Shown here one piece after another: positions 16,248 through 25,124 of a DNA stretch of 47,366 bases. The DNA comes from Chitinophaga pinensis. GTDB taxonomy: Bacteria > Bacteroidota > Bacteroidia > UBA4408. How positions within the stretch are numbered: the stretch's first letter is position 1; the number at the start of each line of letters is the position of its first letter. The stretch is taken from contig CAMBZU010000019.1 in the NCBI GenBank assembly GCA_945872355.1, positions 1 through 47,366 of the forward strand, read 5' to 3'. Both the position numbers and the translations under genes were made by a program. The notes under the pieces are model-generated. The model was not told the DNA's origin, searched no databases, and worked only from the letters and a program-made list of their open reading frames with translations.

Positions 16248-17345
16248 CTAATCGCTGCTAATTTTTTCATGGCTGTATTTCATTTTTTTTGCGATAAAGC
16301 GCTTTTCAAAAAATTCATACGAAAGTATGGAGATCAAGATGGTGCTTGCCAAACTTAAAATGTAAATGGCTGTTGTGTTTTCAAAATTTAAATGCTTCAG
16401 CACCTTAATGCTGAGCACAATAAAAATGCTATGATACATGTATAAACCATAGGAAATTTTACCCAGGTAATCAAAAATCTTTATCTTAAATTGTACTACT
16501 GATTGCTTATTTACAGCCAAATTGTATACCAACACACCAAACAAAAGAGCATAAATTTGATGATGAAAAAATCCTAAACTTTTACCTGAAATTAACAAAA
16601 CAATTACTGCACTCCATACAGTTGTTTGTAATATTTTATGTTCTAAAAATCGAATTATTTTTTGATATTGATTCACATAGATCACCGCAAATAGTCCACC
16701 AATAGCCATATTGTCGATAGGAAATAAATACCAAATGCGATGTAAATAAGCAATTATTTGATGGGTGTTATAAAAATAGGCAAACAAATATTTAAACAAC
16801 ACATAAATAAAAATAACACCCAAAACCAAGGCTAATTTATTTTTTTTTAACCGCATTAACCAGGGCCAAATAATATAAAACTGTTCTTCAGCGCCAATCG
16901 ACCAAGTTTGTGTTCCATAGGCTAAACCTGCGCCCAGCGCGTGAATTACATTGGGCATGAAAAATATAAAAAATAAAAATTTAATGAGCCAATGAGAAAG
17001 ATCATGGCCTGGCATATGCATAAAACTAAGCTGAGGAAAAATGAAAAACGCCAGCATAATAATCAAATAATACAATGGCCAAATTCTTAAAATTCGGCGC
17101 ATGTAAAATGCTTTTATATCAATGGTTTCATAGGTATTTTGTTCAAGCAAAAGCAAATAGGTAATTAAAAATCCACTCAAAACAAAAAAGAGGGTAACTC
17201 CAATTTTACTCATCAATTGAATGCTGTGATTATGGAAAATATTTGGCAAGCCAAACATTTCCTTAAACAACTCAATATGATGCACCATCACCAACATAGC
17301 GGCAAGAAATCTGAGTGTATTTAAATTTGGAAAGTAAAGCTTCAT
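16248..17345 (-). CDS. Acyltransferase 3 family membrane protein
   Basis: 365 residues with about ten hydrophobic spans. The N-terminus has the family pattern LNTLRFLAAMLVMVHHIELF with the catalytic-region histidine, and a later R-R-I-L-R-I-W-P-L-Y-Y block (the RxxR motif). Acyltransferase-3 proteins (OafA/YrhL type) move acyl groups, often acetyl, onto surface sugars such as O-antigen or exopolysaccharide. It is monocistronic on the minus strand and lies next to a DUF4910-family gene that is often found in polysaccharide clusters. The substrate is unknown. Confidence 0.85.
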   Translation of the reverse strand: MKLYFPNLNTLRFLAAMLVMVHHIELFKEMFGLPNIFHNHSIQLMSKIGVTLFFVLSGFLITYLLLLEQNTYETIDIKAFYMRRILRIWPLYYLIIMLAFFIFPQLSFMHMPGHDLSHWLIKFLFFIFFMPNVIHALGAGLAYGTQTWSIGAEEQFYIIWPWLMRLKKNKLALVLGVIFIYVLFKYLFAYFYNTHQIIAYLHRIWYLFPIDNMAIGGLFAVIYVNQYQKIIRFLEHKILQTTVWSAVIVLLISGKSLGFFHHQIYALLFGVLVYNLAVNKQSVVQFKIKIFDYLGKISYGLYMYHSIFIVLSIKVLKHLNFENTTAIYILSLASTILISILSYEFFEKRFIAKKMKYSHEKISSD

Positions 17346-17502
17346 TTAAAATCAGTTATACAAAATCAAATGTATATTTTTTATCTTTTCAAGCTCATTA
17401 ATATTTGTAAACCAAAATTAGGAGAAGAAAAAACACAAGTGCTTAATAAAATATACTGTTAAAACACACAACAAGATATACGTAAATTCGAGCCTCAAAC
17501 AC

Positions 17503-17510
17503 TATATTTG
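17503..17510 (+). promoter_or_regulatory. -7 promoter element of the DUF4910-tadA operon
   Basis: TATATTTG fits the Bacteroidota -7 consensus TAnnTTTG, 26 bases before the start codon of the DUF4910 gene. No convincing -33 element is apparent at about 20 bases further upstream. Confidence 0.45.
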
Positions 17511-17535
17511 CAAATATTATTTGCAGCCTTAACCT

Positions 17536-18819
17536 ATGATGGAAAAACAGTTAGAAAAATATTTTGATGCGCTTTGGCCCATCTGCAGAAGTATTACAGG
17601 CAATGGATTACGCGAAAGTTTTAAAATTTTAAAGGAGATAATTCCTTTCGATTTAATTGAAGTGCCAACAGGAACAGTTGTATTAGATTGGAAAATTCCC
17701 AAAGAATGGAATATAAATGATGCCTATATTATTTCCCCGCAAGGCAATAAAATTTGCGACTTTAAAGTGAATAATTTACACCTCATTAATTACAGCATTC
17801 CTATCAACAAAACAATGACTTGGGATGAACTGCAACCTCATTTAAACACCTTGCCTAATAAGCCCGATGCGATACCTTATCTTACCACATACTACAAAGA
17901 AACTTGGGGTTTTTGCTTAACACATAATGAGTACTTACAATTGCCACAACAGGGAACCTATAAAGTGGTAATCGATAGCTCTCTCGAAGATGGTGCGCTC
18001 ACCTACGGTCAATGTATTTTAAAGGGAAGTTCAGAAGAAGAAATATTATTTTCATCGTATTTATGTCATCCAAGCATGGCCAACAACGAGCTTTCTGGCC
18101 CACTTGCACTTGCATTCCTTTATCAGGAATTAAGTAAAATAGAAAATCGTTACTATAACTATCGTTTTGTATTGGCTCCTGAAACCATTGGTATAATTGC
18201 TTTTTTAGCGCAGCATGGCATGGAATTGAAATCGAAAATTAAAGCAGGTTATGTGCTTACTTGCTGTGGCGATGCAGGTAAAATAACCTATCAACAAAGT
18301 AAACGCACGGATACCCTTGCTGATGTTATGATGCAACATTTTTTGCAAAGCAAATATACCAATGCGAGTGTTCGTGATTTTAGCGTAGGTGGGAGTGATG
18401 AAAGACAATACTGTTCGCCAGGATTTAATTTCCCTGTTGGAACCATCATGCGCACACCTTATAAGATTTATCCCGAATATCATACAAGCTTAGACAATAA
18501 AGATGTAATGAACTTTACTGCGCTCAAAGAAATCATTCATTTATTAGTAGATGTGAGCAAAGGTTTAGAAATGAACATAGCTATAGCACCTGGTCATCTT
18601 TATGGCGAACCCATGTTGGGCAAAAGAAATTTATATCCTGATAAAGGTGGTACAGGTATTTTAAATCAAGACTTGATGTTTTTATTGAGTATGATTACCA
18701 TGAGTGAAATACAACATACACCGCTAGAAATTGCGCAACGTTTAGCAGTTAATATACTTGAATTAGATAAAGCACTACACATTGCTTTAAGAGAAGGATT
18801 AGTAAAGAAAATGCAATAA
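17536..18819 (+). CDS. DUF4910-type aminopeptidase-like protein
   Basis: 427 residues without a signal peptide. The family is a zinc-aminopeptidase-fold group with a leading DUF2172-like part. Recognisable points: the opening LWPICRSITGNGLRES, LCHPSMANNELSGPLA (histidine and NE pair placed as metal ligands), ETIGIIAFL, GDAGKITYQQSKR, GGSDERQYCSPGFNF and YHTSLDN, which supplies the last metal histidine. The reaction in bacteria is not established. It is often found near surface-polysaccharide biosynthesis genes. The ATG pair at 17536/17539 makes the exact start uncertain by one codon. tadA starts 7 bases after its stop, so the two are co-transcribed. Confidence 0.8.
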   Translation: MMEKQLEKYFDALWPICRSITGNGLRESFKILKEIIPFDLIEVPTGTVVLDWKIPKEWNINDAYIISPQGNKICDFKVNNLHLINYSIPINKTMTWDELQPHLNTLPNKPDAIPYLTTYYKETWGFCLTHNEYLQLPQQGTYKVVIDSSLEDGALTYGQCILKGSSEEEILFSSYLCHPSMANNELSGPLALAFLYQELSKIENRYYNYRFVLAPETIGIIAFLAQHGMELKSKIKAGYVLTCCGDAGKITYQQSKRTDTLADVMMQHFLQSKYTNASVRDFSVGGSDERQYCSPGFNFPVGTIMRTPYKIYPEYHTSLDNKDVMNFTALKEIIHLLVDVSKGLEMNIAIAPGHLYGEPMLGKRNLYPDKGGTGILNQDLMFLLSMITMSEIQHTPLEIAQRLAVNILELDKALHIALREGLVKKMQ

Positions 18820-18826
18820 AAAAGAA

Positions 18827-19285
18827 ATGGAAGAAGAGCAAACTTTGAGTTTATACACAGATGCTTATTTTATGCGTGAAGCATTTAAGGAAGCGCAAAA
18901 AGCTTATGATGCTGATGAGGTTCCTGTGGGCGCTGTGATTGTTTGCAACAATCAAATTATTGCCAGAGCGCATAATCTTACTGAACGCTTAAATGATGTT
19001 ACAGCGCATGCTGAAATGCAAGCTATAACAGCCGCAGCAAATTATTTAGGTGGAAAATATTTGAATGAATGCGTGCTTTATGTTACCTTAGAGCCTTGTG
19101 TTATGTGCGCTGGAGCTTTGCATTGGGCACAATTGCAGAAAGTAGTTTTTGCCGCTGCCGATCTTAAAAGAGGTTTTTTAAGATTGCATGAAAATGTGTT
19201 GCACCCTAAAACAAAAGTATTAGGAGGAATTATGGCTGAAGATTGTAGCAAAATTATAGCTAAGTTTTTTAAAGATAAACGATAA
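18827..19285 (+). CDS. tadA: tRNA-adenosine(34) deaminase
   Basis: 152 residues, normal for the family. It deaminates adenosine to inosine at the wobble position of tRNA-Arg(ACG) and is essential in most bacteria. The zinc and catalytic motifs are intact: HAE at 61-63 (ligand histidine and proton-shuttling glutamate) and PCVMC at 90-94 (two cysteine ligands). The opening M-R-E-A-F-K-E-A-Q-K-A helix and VPVGAVIV are typical. It is the second gene of an operon after the DUF4910 peptidase. It starts with ATG 7 bases after the upstream stop. Confidence 0.95.
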   Translation: MEEEQTLSLYTDAYFMREAFKEAQKAYDADEVPVGAVIVCNNQIIARAHNLTERLNDVTAHAEMQAITAAANYLGGKYLNECVLYVTLEPCVMCAGALHWAQLQKVVFAAADLKRGFLRLHENVLHPKTKVLGGIMAEDCSKIIAKFFKDKR

Positions 19286-19336
19286 TGCTAATTTACATTT
19301 TAGGCCAAATAATTTTTTAATTTTAAATTTAAACTC

Positions 19337-20383
19337 ATGTTGAAGAAAATGGATCCAGCAATGCTCAAGCAAATTATATTGCTGCTTTGCATTGTGTTGG
19401 TTGGTGGTATCATCTTTTTTTCGTTAATCGATTTCTTTGCCGATTTTTTAGGGGCTTTAATAATTTATGTACTTTTTAGACCTTTTACAAAATATCTAAT
19501 AGAAAAAAGAAAATGGAAAAGAGGGCTTGCCTCTCTGCTGATTATGCTCATTACATTGCTATTGTTGATTGTGCCGCTTACGTTGCTATTTAACATGTTT
19601 ATACCTAAACTACAGCATTTATTTTCAGATTCAAGTGTGATAACTCAAGCCTTACAAAGTTTAGATAATAAAGTTTATGAATTCAGTGGTCAGCGTTTCA
19701 TGAATCAAGAAAATATTAAATCGCTGCAAAACAGTGCTGCCGAATATATCAAGGTGTTTTTAAGTCAATCTATTTCTATTTTAGGCGATATTGGAATCAT
19801 GTTACTATTTTTATATTATCTATTGAGTAACACAGGAAAGTTAGAAAAATTTGCAATTAATTTATTGCCATTAAAGCAATCAGATCTCACAAGATTTACC
19901 ACTGAACTTAAGGCTCAAACTTTTAGCAATGTATTGGGAGCGCCTATCTTAGCTACTTTACAAGGGCTGGTGGCTGCCATAGGCTATGCTATTTTTGGTG
20001 TTAAAGAACCTCTTTTTTGGGGAATCATTACAGGTTTCTTTTCTTTTATTCCAATGGTGGGTGGTGCACTAATTTGGGTGCCTTCTGCCTTGCTTTTATA
20101 TACTACTGGTCATGATTACGAAGCTTTTTCGCTTTTGCTTTATGGCGTATTTGTAATTTCAATGATTGATAATGTACTGCGTTTTGCTTTTCAAAAAAAG
20201 TATGCTGATGTGCATCCACTTATTACTGTAATGGGCGTGATTCTTGGAATTAAACTATTTGGTTTGCCTGGAATGATTTTTGGGCCATTATTAATTTCCT
20301 ACTTTTTATTGCTTGCAGCTATTTACAAAGAACAATTTCTTAACCAACATTTAGCACCTATTACATCTGAGTCTAGCGATTAA
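19337..20383 (+). CDS. AI-2E family transporter (PerM-like)
   Basis: 348-residue inner-membrane protein with about eight spans. Recognisable are the N-terminal doublet of spans, the helix-rich middle region (residues ~90-145), and the C-terminal signature spans PMVGGALIWVPSALLL, VFVISMIDNVLRF and PLITVMGVILGIKLFGLPGMIFGPLL. The family includes Escherichia coli TqsA/PerM and sodium/proton antiporters; the actual substrate here is unknown. It lies 51 bases after tadA on the same strand, probably the last gene of that transcript. Its stop codon directly abuts the stop of the convergent ArsC-like gene. Confidence 0.9.
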   Translation: MLKKMDPAMLKQIILLLCIVLVGGIIFFSLIDFFADFLGALIIYVLFRPFTKYLIEKRKWKRGLASLLIMLITLLLLIVPLTLLFNMFIPKLQHLFSDSSVITQALQSLDNKVYEFSGQRFMNQENIKSLQNSAAEYIKVFLSQSISILGDIGIMLLFLYYLLSNTGKLEKFAINLLPLKQSDLTRFTTELKAQTFSNVLGAPILATLQGLVAAIGYAIFGVKEPLFWGIITGFFSFIPMVGGALIWVPSALLLYTTGHDYEAFSLLLYGVFVISMIDNVLRFAFQKKYADVHPLITVMGVILGIKLFGLPGMIFGPLLISYFLLLAAIYKEQFLNQHLAPITSESSD

Positions 20384-20728
20384 CTATTTTATCCAATTTG
20401 CAACAATATCAATTGGACGGCCAATGATAGCCCTTGTTCTTTTTATTAAAATGGGCCTTTCAATCAATCCTGGGTTTTCAGCTAAAATCTCAATAAACTG
20501 TTGCGCTGTTAGTTTTTTTTGTGCATACTTCTCTTTAAAAAGTGGTTCTTTTTTTCGGATCAATTGTTCTGCTGAAATGCCTAGCTTTTGAACTATTGCA
20601 GTAAGCTCTTCAACACTTGGAGGATTTTTAATGTACTCAACTATTTTATATTTTTTACCCGATTGTTTTAAAATATCTAAAACTTTAATGCTGGTGCTGC
20701 AGTTGGATTTGTGGTAGATGGTTATCAT
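20384..20728 (-). CDS. ArsC/Spx-family reductase, probable arsenate-reductase fold
   Basis: 114 residues. The thioredoxin-like ArsC family signature is present: the active-site cysteine C10 in KSNCSTSIKVL, and the three arginines R58, R91 (in ERPILIKRT) and R104 (IIGRPID), matching the positions that bind arsenate in glutaredoxin-dependent ArsC. Without an ars operon around it, a general or YffB/Spx-like role is as likely as arsenic resistance. It follows the DUF4197 gene by 38 bases on the same strand, so the two may share a transcript. Confidence 0.85.
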   Translation of the reverse strand: MITIYHKSNCSTSIKVLDILKQSGKKYKIVEYIKNPPSVEELTAIVQKLGISAEQLIRKKEPLFKEKYAQKKLTAQQFIEILAENPGLIERPILIKRTRAIIGRPIDIVANWIK

Positions 20729-20766
20729 ATATTTTGTTGATTAAATTTGTGCAGTATTATATTTTA

Positions 20767-21507
20767 TTAAGATCCAAAAACACTTTTCAAGAGATCAGAA
20801 ACACGCGCTGCTGGGTCTTTTCTTATTTTTATTTCTTCTGCTGCTATCATTTTAAATAAGCCTTCAATGGCCTTATCGGTTACATATTTTTCTAAATCAG
20901 GATTTACTTTTTGCGTCAATGGCAGTTGATTGTACTTGCTGGCAATAGGTTTCCAGTATTTTGTAACTTGAACTTTTTGCATACTTTGCTGCACAATTGG
21001 CTTAAATTTAGCAGCAAGTTCATTACTTGTTTTGCTTTTCATTAAATCAGTAGCAGCTGTTTCATTGCCCTTTAAAACAGCCTTAGCATCAGCGAGTGTC
21101 ATATTTTTAATGGCGGCTGCAAAAATTGGGGTGGCGCTTTTGGCTGCATCTTCGGCGGCTCTGTTAAGTGAAACCACAAAATCATCGGCTTGTTTATTCA
21201 AGCCTACTTTGCGCACTGCAGTCTCAACTTTTTTAATTTCTGGAGGAAAAGGAATTTTTACTTTCGGATTTTTGAAAAAACCATCTGTTTTAGCAACTGA
21301 ACCAACTGCATTTTTAGCGCCTACATCCAAGGCTTCTTTTAACCCTTTAGCAATCTCACTTTCTGATAGTGATGCGCCTGCACCTGTTACTGTGTTAGCA
21401 GCATTGTTTATTAATGTGTTGCCAAGTTTGTTGGTTGGAATTTTAATTTGTGCTTGAACACCTATTGCGTATGTTAATAGGAGTAAACTTAACGAGGCTT
21501 TTTTCAT
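20767..21507 (-). CDS. DUF4197-domain secreted protein
   Basis: 246 residues with a signal peptide (KKASLSLLLLTYAIGVQAQ). The mature protein matches the DUF4197 pattern: SEIAKGLKEALDVGAKNAV, FFKNPKVKIPFPPE, a helix around LNRAAEDAA and SATPIFAAAIKNMTLADAK, and a C-terminal AIEGLFKMIAAEEIKIRKDP. Function of the family is unknown; the protein is likely periplasmic. The gene is the first of a probable pair with the ArsC-like gene. Confidence 0.85.
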   Translation of the reverse strand: MKKASLSLLLLTYAIGVQAQIKIPTNKLGNTLINNAANTVTGAGASLSESEIAKGLKEALDVGAKNAVGSVAKTDGFFKNPKVKIPFPPEIKKVETAVRKVGLNKQADDFVVSLNRAAEDAAKSATPIFAAAIKNMTLADAKAVLKGNETAATDLMKSKTSNELAAKFKPIVQQSMQKVQVTKYWKPIASKYNQLPLTQKVNPDLEKYVTDKAIEGLFKMIAAEEIKIRKDPAARVSDLLKSVFGS

Positions 21508-21842
21508 GTTATTTATTTTTTACAGCCACATTGCAAATATGCTGCCAAAGCTAGTTTGCACTGTCTGCAAACAATCACGCATTAATCATAAGCAAACATG
21601 AAAGTGCTGAATGATTGTTTTATGATAGAAATTAGTTATTAGTTAAGCTCACGATTTTTTTGGAGGGCTTAGCTGGATTAAATAAAAATTTATTTTTCGA
21701 TTCCCTTTTTCCAAACCAAAAAAAATTAGGGTATAAAAAATTAGATAAGCTAATTGCTCCTAAAATAAAATCGTGTTGCTCGCTGATATTGCAACATTGT
21801 CTATAAAAATAGTTAAACTACAAACAATCTTACTGTGTCAAG

Positions 21843-21873
21843 TTGTCATACTGCTTTAAAATCGTTAGTTTTG
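21843..21873 (+). promoter_or_regulatory. Promoter of the miaB-secG operon
   Basis: TTG at 21843-21845 and TAGTTTTG at 21866-21873, separated by 20 bases, make a good Bacteroidota TTTG-type/TAnnTTTG pair, 33 bases before the miaB start. The rest of the 21508-21905 intergenic region is AT-rich and shows no other signal. Confidence 0.6.
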
Positions 21874-21905
21874 CGAGGTATACAGTTTTAATGCATTAAT
21901 ATTAG

Positions 21906-23333
21906 ATGGAAAATAAAACAATAGACGAAAGCAGACAAGGCGAGGTTTTAGATTTGGCTTTAGAGGCCAATAAAGGTGGAAAGAAATTATTTTTAGAAAG
22001 TTATGGTTGTGCTATGAATTTCTCTGATAGTGAGATTGTAGCTTCTATTCTTAAAGACCAAGGCTATACCACAACAACAAACATGAATGAGGCAGATGTT
22101 ATTTTTGTAAATACATGCGCCATCAGAGATAATGCCGAACAAAGGGTGCGTCAGCGCTTACATGATTATCGTAAAGCCAAAAGAGCTAAGCCAGAAATGA
22201 TTATTGGCGTATTAGGTTGTATGGCCGAACGTTTAAAAGCTAAGTTTTTAGAAGAAGAAAAATTAGTAGATATTGTGGTTGGCCCAGATGCTTATCGCGA
22301 TTTACCTAACCTTTTAGATAGTGCCCAAGATGGAAGAAAAGCAGTAAATGTTATTCTTTCTAAAGAAGAAACGTATGCAGATATTTCTCCTGTTAGATTG
22401 CAAAGCAATGGCATTACTGCCTTTATTAGTATTACAAGAGGTTGCGACAACATGTGTGCTTTTTGTGTGGTTCCTTTTACTAGAGGCAGGGAACGCAGCA
22501 GAGCGCCAGAAACGATTATAAATGAAGCTAAAGAATTGTTTGAACAAGGCTATCGTGAAGTTACGCTGCTTGGTCAAAATGTTGATTCCTACCTTTGGAC
22601 AGGTGGTGGTTTGAAAAAGGAAAATCCAACAGCGGAAGAATTGAATGATGCTACTACTTTTGCAGCATTACTTGAGAAAGTAGCGCTTGTGAATCCTGAG
22701 TTGCGTGTAAGGTTCAGCACTTCTCATCCAAAAGATATGACAGATGATGTATTGCATACAATGGCCAAGTATGAAAACATTTGTAATTATGTACATTTAC
22801 CCGTACAGTCGGGCAGCAGCCGTTTATTGGAAATGATGAACCGTGGCTACACGCGCGAGTGGTATATTGATCGTATTGCTGCTATCAAACGCATTATACC
22901 CAATTGTGGTATTTCAACAGATTCAATTTCTGGTTTTTGTTCTGAAAGCGATGAAGATCATGCCGAAACTTTGAGTTTGATGGAGCACGTAAAGTATGAT
23001 TTTTCTTATATGTTCGCCTACAGCGAACGTCCTAAAACCCTTGCTGAACGTAAGTTTAAAGATGATGTGCCTGAGGAATTAAAGAAAAAAAGATTACAAG
23101 AAATAGTGGATTTGCAACAAATACACTCGGCCATAAGAACCAAAGAAGGTCTTGGAAAGGTGCACCGGGTGTTGATTGAAGGCGTTTCTAAAAAATCAAA
23201 AGAGCAGTACTTTGGAAGAAATTCACAAAACACTACCGTTGTATTTCCAAAAGGAAATTATAAACCGGGAGACTATGCAAATGTTTTAGCCACAAGCTGC
23301 ACAACAGCTACATTAATTGGTGAAGTAGTTTAA
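21906..23333 (+). CDS. miaB: tRNA-2-methylthio-N6-dimethylallyladenosine synthase
   Basis: 475 residues, radical-SAM methylthiotransferase that turns i6A37 into ms2i6A37 in tRNAs reading UNN codons. The auxiliary cluster cysteines are C35 (ESYGCAMN), C71 ([10 protein letters not shown]) and C105 (VLGCMAE), and the radical-SAM C180-x3-C184-x2-C187 lies in [22 protein letters not shown]-terminal TRAM domain ([14 protein letters not shown]) is present. It is the first gene of a five-gene run (miaB, sigma-54 activator, lptE, TPR gene, secG) with gaps of 14 bases or less, consistent with one operon from the promoter at 21843. Cytoplasmic. Confidence 0.97.
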   Translation: MENKTIDESRQGEVLDLALEANKGGKKLFLESYGCAMNFSDSEIVASILKDQGYTTTTNMNEADVIFVNTCAIRDNAEQRVRQRLHDYRKAKRAKPEMIIGVLGCMAERLKAKFLEEEKLVDIVVGPDAYRDLPNLLDSAQDGRKAVNVILSKEETYADISPVRLQSNGITAFISITRGCDNMCAFCVVPFTRGRERSRAPETIINEAKELFEQGYREVTLLGQNVDSYLWTGGGLKKENPTAEELNDATTFAALLEKVALVNPELRVRFSTSHPKDMTDDVLHTMAKYENICNYVHLPVQSGSSRLLEMMNRGYTREWYIDRIAAIKRIIPNCGISTDSISGFCSESDEDHAETLSLMEHVKYDFSYMFAYSERPKTLAERKFKDDVPEELKKKRLQEIVDLQQIHSAIRTKEGLGKVHRVLIEGVSKKSKEQYFGRNSQNTTVVFPKGNYKPGDYANVLATSCTTATLIGEVV

Positions 23334-23347
23334 ATAAACACAAAACA

Positions 23348-24589
23348 ATGACTATTCAAGAAATAAAAAATAGATTTGGTATCATTGGCAGTTCACCAAC
23401 CTTAGACAGAGCCATTGATATAGCTGCACAAGTGGCTTCCACAGATTTAAGTGTTTTAATTACTGGTGAAAGTGGTTCAGGAAAAGAGGTTTTTCCTCAA
23501 ATTATTCATACGCTTGGTGTAAGAAAACATGGGCCCTATATTGCTGTAAATTGCGGTGCAATTCCAGAAGGAACAATTGATTCAGAATTATTTGGGCATG
23601 AAAAAGGTTCATTCACTGGCGCCCACGAAGCACGCAAAGGTTATTTTGAAGTGGCCAATGGGGGTACCATATTTTTAGATGAAGTAGCCGAAATGCCTAT
23701 GGCAACGCAAGCTCGTTTATTGCGCGTTTTAGAAAGTGGCGAGTTTATTAAAGTTGGTTCTTCTAAAGTGCTGAAAACAGATGTAAGGGTAGTTGCCGCT
23801 ACAAATGTGCAAATACAACAAGCCATTGAAAAAAATAAGTTTAGAGAGGATTTGTATTATAGATTAAATACGGTGCCCATTATGGTGCCGCCGCTGAGAG
23901 AGCGCAAGCAAGATATATTTTTATTGATGCGCAAATTTGCTGCTGACTTTGCTGCTAAATACCGCATGCCAGTAATTAAGCTTACAGCTGATGCAGAGCA
24001 GATTTTAATTAATTATTATTGGCAAGGGAATGTGCGCCAGTTAAAAAATATTACAGAGCAAATTTCTGTGATAGAGCGCAACAGAGAGATTGATGGAGAA
24101 ACTTTGAAAAAGTATTTGCCAGACCTAGCAGCAACAAATTCTAACTTTCCCATGGTACTGCGCGGAGAACAGAGTGGTGGTGATTTTTCTGAGCGAGATC
24201 TTTTGTATAAAGTGTTGTTTGACATGAAACGCGACTTGGCCGAATTGAAAAAATTGGTGGTTAATATTATACAACGCGAAGGAGATTTACCAGATACTTT
24301 TACTGGTGAAAACGAACGTTATTTGCAACAAATTTATAGCGAAATAAATCCTTTAGGTAATGAAACTTCTATCATTCAAACAATGCCTAAAAATGGAGGT
24401 CAAGCTCCAGTGCAACAGTCAATAAACTTGCCTGTGGAAGAATCATTGTCATTGGAAGATAGAGAAATAGAGCTCATCAATAAAGCATTAGATAAAAGTA
24501 AAGGTAAACGTAAAAATGCAGCAAAAGAATTAGGTATTTCTGAGCGCACCCTTTATCGAAAAATTAATGAATACAATATCAAAAAGTAA
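23348..24589 (+). CDS. Sigma-54-interacting transcriptional activator
   Basis: 413 residues. The AAA+ domain begins almost at the N-terminus: Walker A GESGSGKE (40-47), GSFTGA (87-92, the loop contacting sigma-54), Walker B GGTIFLDEV (105-113) and ATN sensor. The C-terminus carries a Fis-type helix-turn-helix (AKELGISERTLYRKINEY). There is no receiver, PAS or GAF domain ahead of the AAA+ part, so activity must be controlled otherwise or be constitutive. The presence of this gene implies sigma-54 (RpoN) in the organism. It starts 14 bases after miaB and 3 bases before the lptE start, so it is embedded in a housekeeping operon; its targets are unknown. Confidence 0.92.
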   Translation: MTIQEIKNRFGIIGSSPTLDRAIDIAAQVASTDLSVLITGESGSGKEVFPQIIHTLGVRKHGPYIAVNCGAIPEGTIDSELFGHEKGSFTGAHEARKGYFEVANGGTIFLDEVAEMPMATQARLLRVLESGEFIKVGSSKVLKTDVRVVAATNVQIQQAIEKNKFREDLYYRLNTVPIMVPPLRERKQDIFLLMRKFAADFAAKYRMPVIKLTADAEQILINYYWQGNVRQLKNITEQISVIERNREIDGETLKKYLPDLAATNSNFPMVLRGEQSGGDFSERDLLYKVLFDMKRDLAELKKLVVNIIQREGDLPDTFTGENERYLQQIYSEINPLGNETSIIQTMPKNGGQAPVQQSINLPVEESLSLEDREIELINKALDKSKGKRKNAAKELGISERTLYRKINEYNIKK

Positions 24590-24592
24590 TTA

Positions 24593-25123
24593 TTGAAAAG
24601 GAATAAATACATATTGTTTTTGTGCGCTATAAGCTTTGCATTGATGCCAATGGCATGTAAAGTAAATTACTCTTTTACAGGAGCGTCCATTGCGCCTGAT
24701 GTAAAAACAGTGTCAATACAATATTTTTCTAGTTATGCACCTTTAGCAAAACCTACTTACAGTCAATCTTTCACTGAGGCATTAAGAGATATTTTTGTGT
24801 CACAAACCAACTTGTCATTTGTGCCCAAAGGTGGCGATTTGCAATTTGAAGGTGCCGTAACATCATACGGTGCTGCGCCTATTGCCATTCAAGGCACTGA
24901 TGCCAACGGATTAAATAAGGCAGCTCAAAATAGGTTATCAATAACTGTTAAAGTTAAGTTTGTAAATAATAAAGATGAAAAGCAAAATTTTGAAACCACC
25001 TTTACAAGATTCGCTGACTTTCCGAGCTCCACTGCTTTAGCAACTGAAGAAGAAAGATTGATTAAGGAAATAAATACGCAATTAGTGCAAGATATTTTTA
25101 ATAAAGCCGTTATTAATTGGTAA
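24593..25123 (+). CDS. lptE: LPS assembly lipoprotein LptE
   Basis: 176 residues in the style of Bacteroidota LptE, which plugs the LptD barrel that inserts lipopolysaccharide in the outer membrane. The start is TTG, three bases after the previous stop; the only in-frame ATGs lie inside the signal segment and would destroy it. The N-terminus KRNKYILFLCAISFALMPMAC is a lipoprotein signal with the cysteine at residue 22 (lipobox PMAC, not the classical one). Next comes VNYSFTGASIAPDVKTVSI, a family hallmark, and a TRFADFPSSTAL segment. It fits the operon between the activator and a TPR gene. Confidence 0.85.
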   Translation: MKRNKYILFLCAISFALMPMACKVNYSFTGASIAPDVKTVSIQYFSSYAPLAKPTYSQSFTEALRDIFVSQTNLSFVPKGGDLQFEGAVTSYGAAPIAIQGTDANGLNKAAQNRLSITVKVKFVNNKDEKQNFETTFTRFADFPSSTALATEEERLIKEINTQLVQDIFNKAVINW

Positions 25124-25124
25124 G

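Noticed and set aside
21032-21457. 141-residue plus-strand frame opposite the DUF4197 gene
   Set aside because: Antisense shadow: hydrophobic composition arises from reading the alanine-rich DUF4197 gene backwards; the minus-strand gene has a signal peptide and family match.
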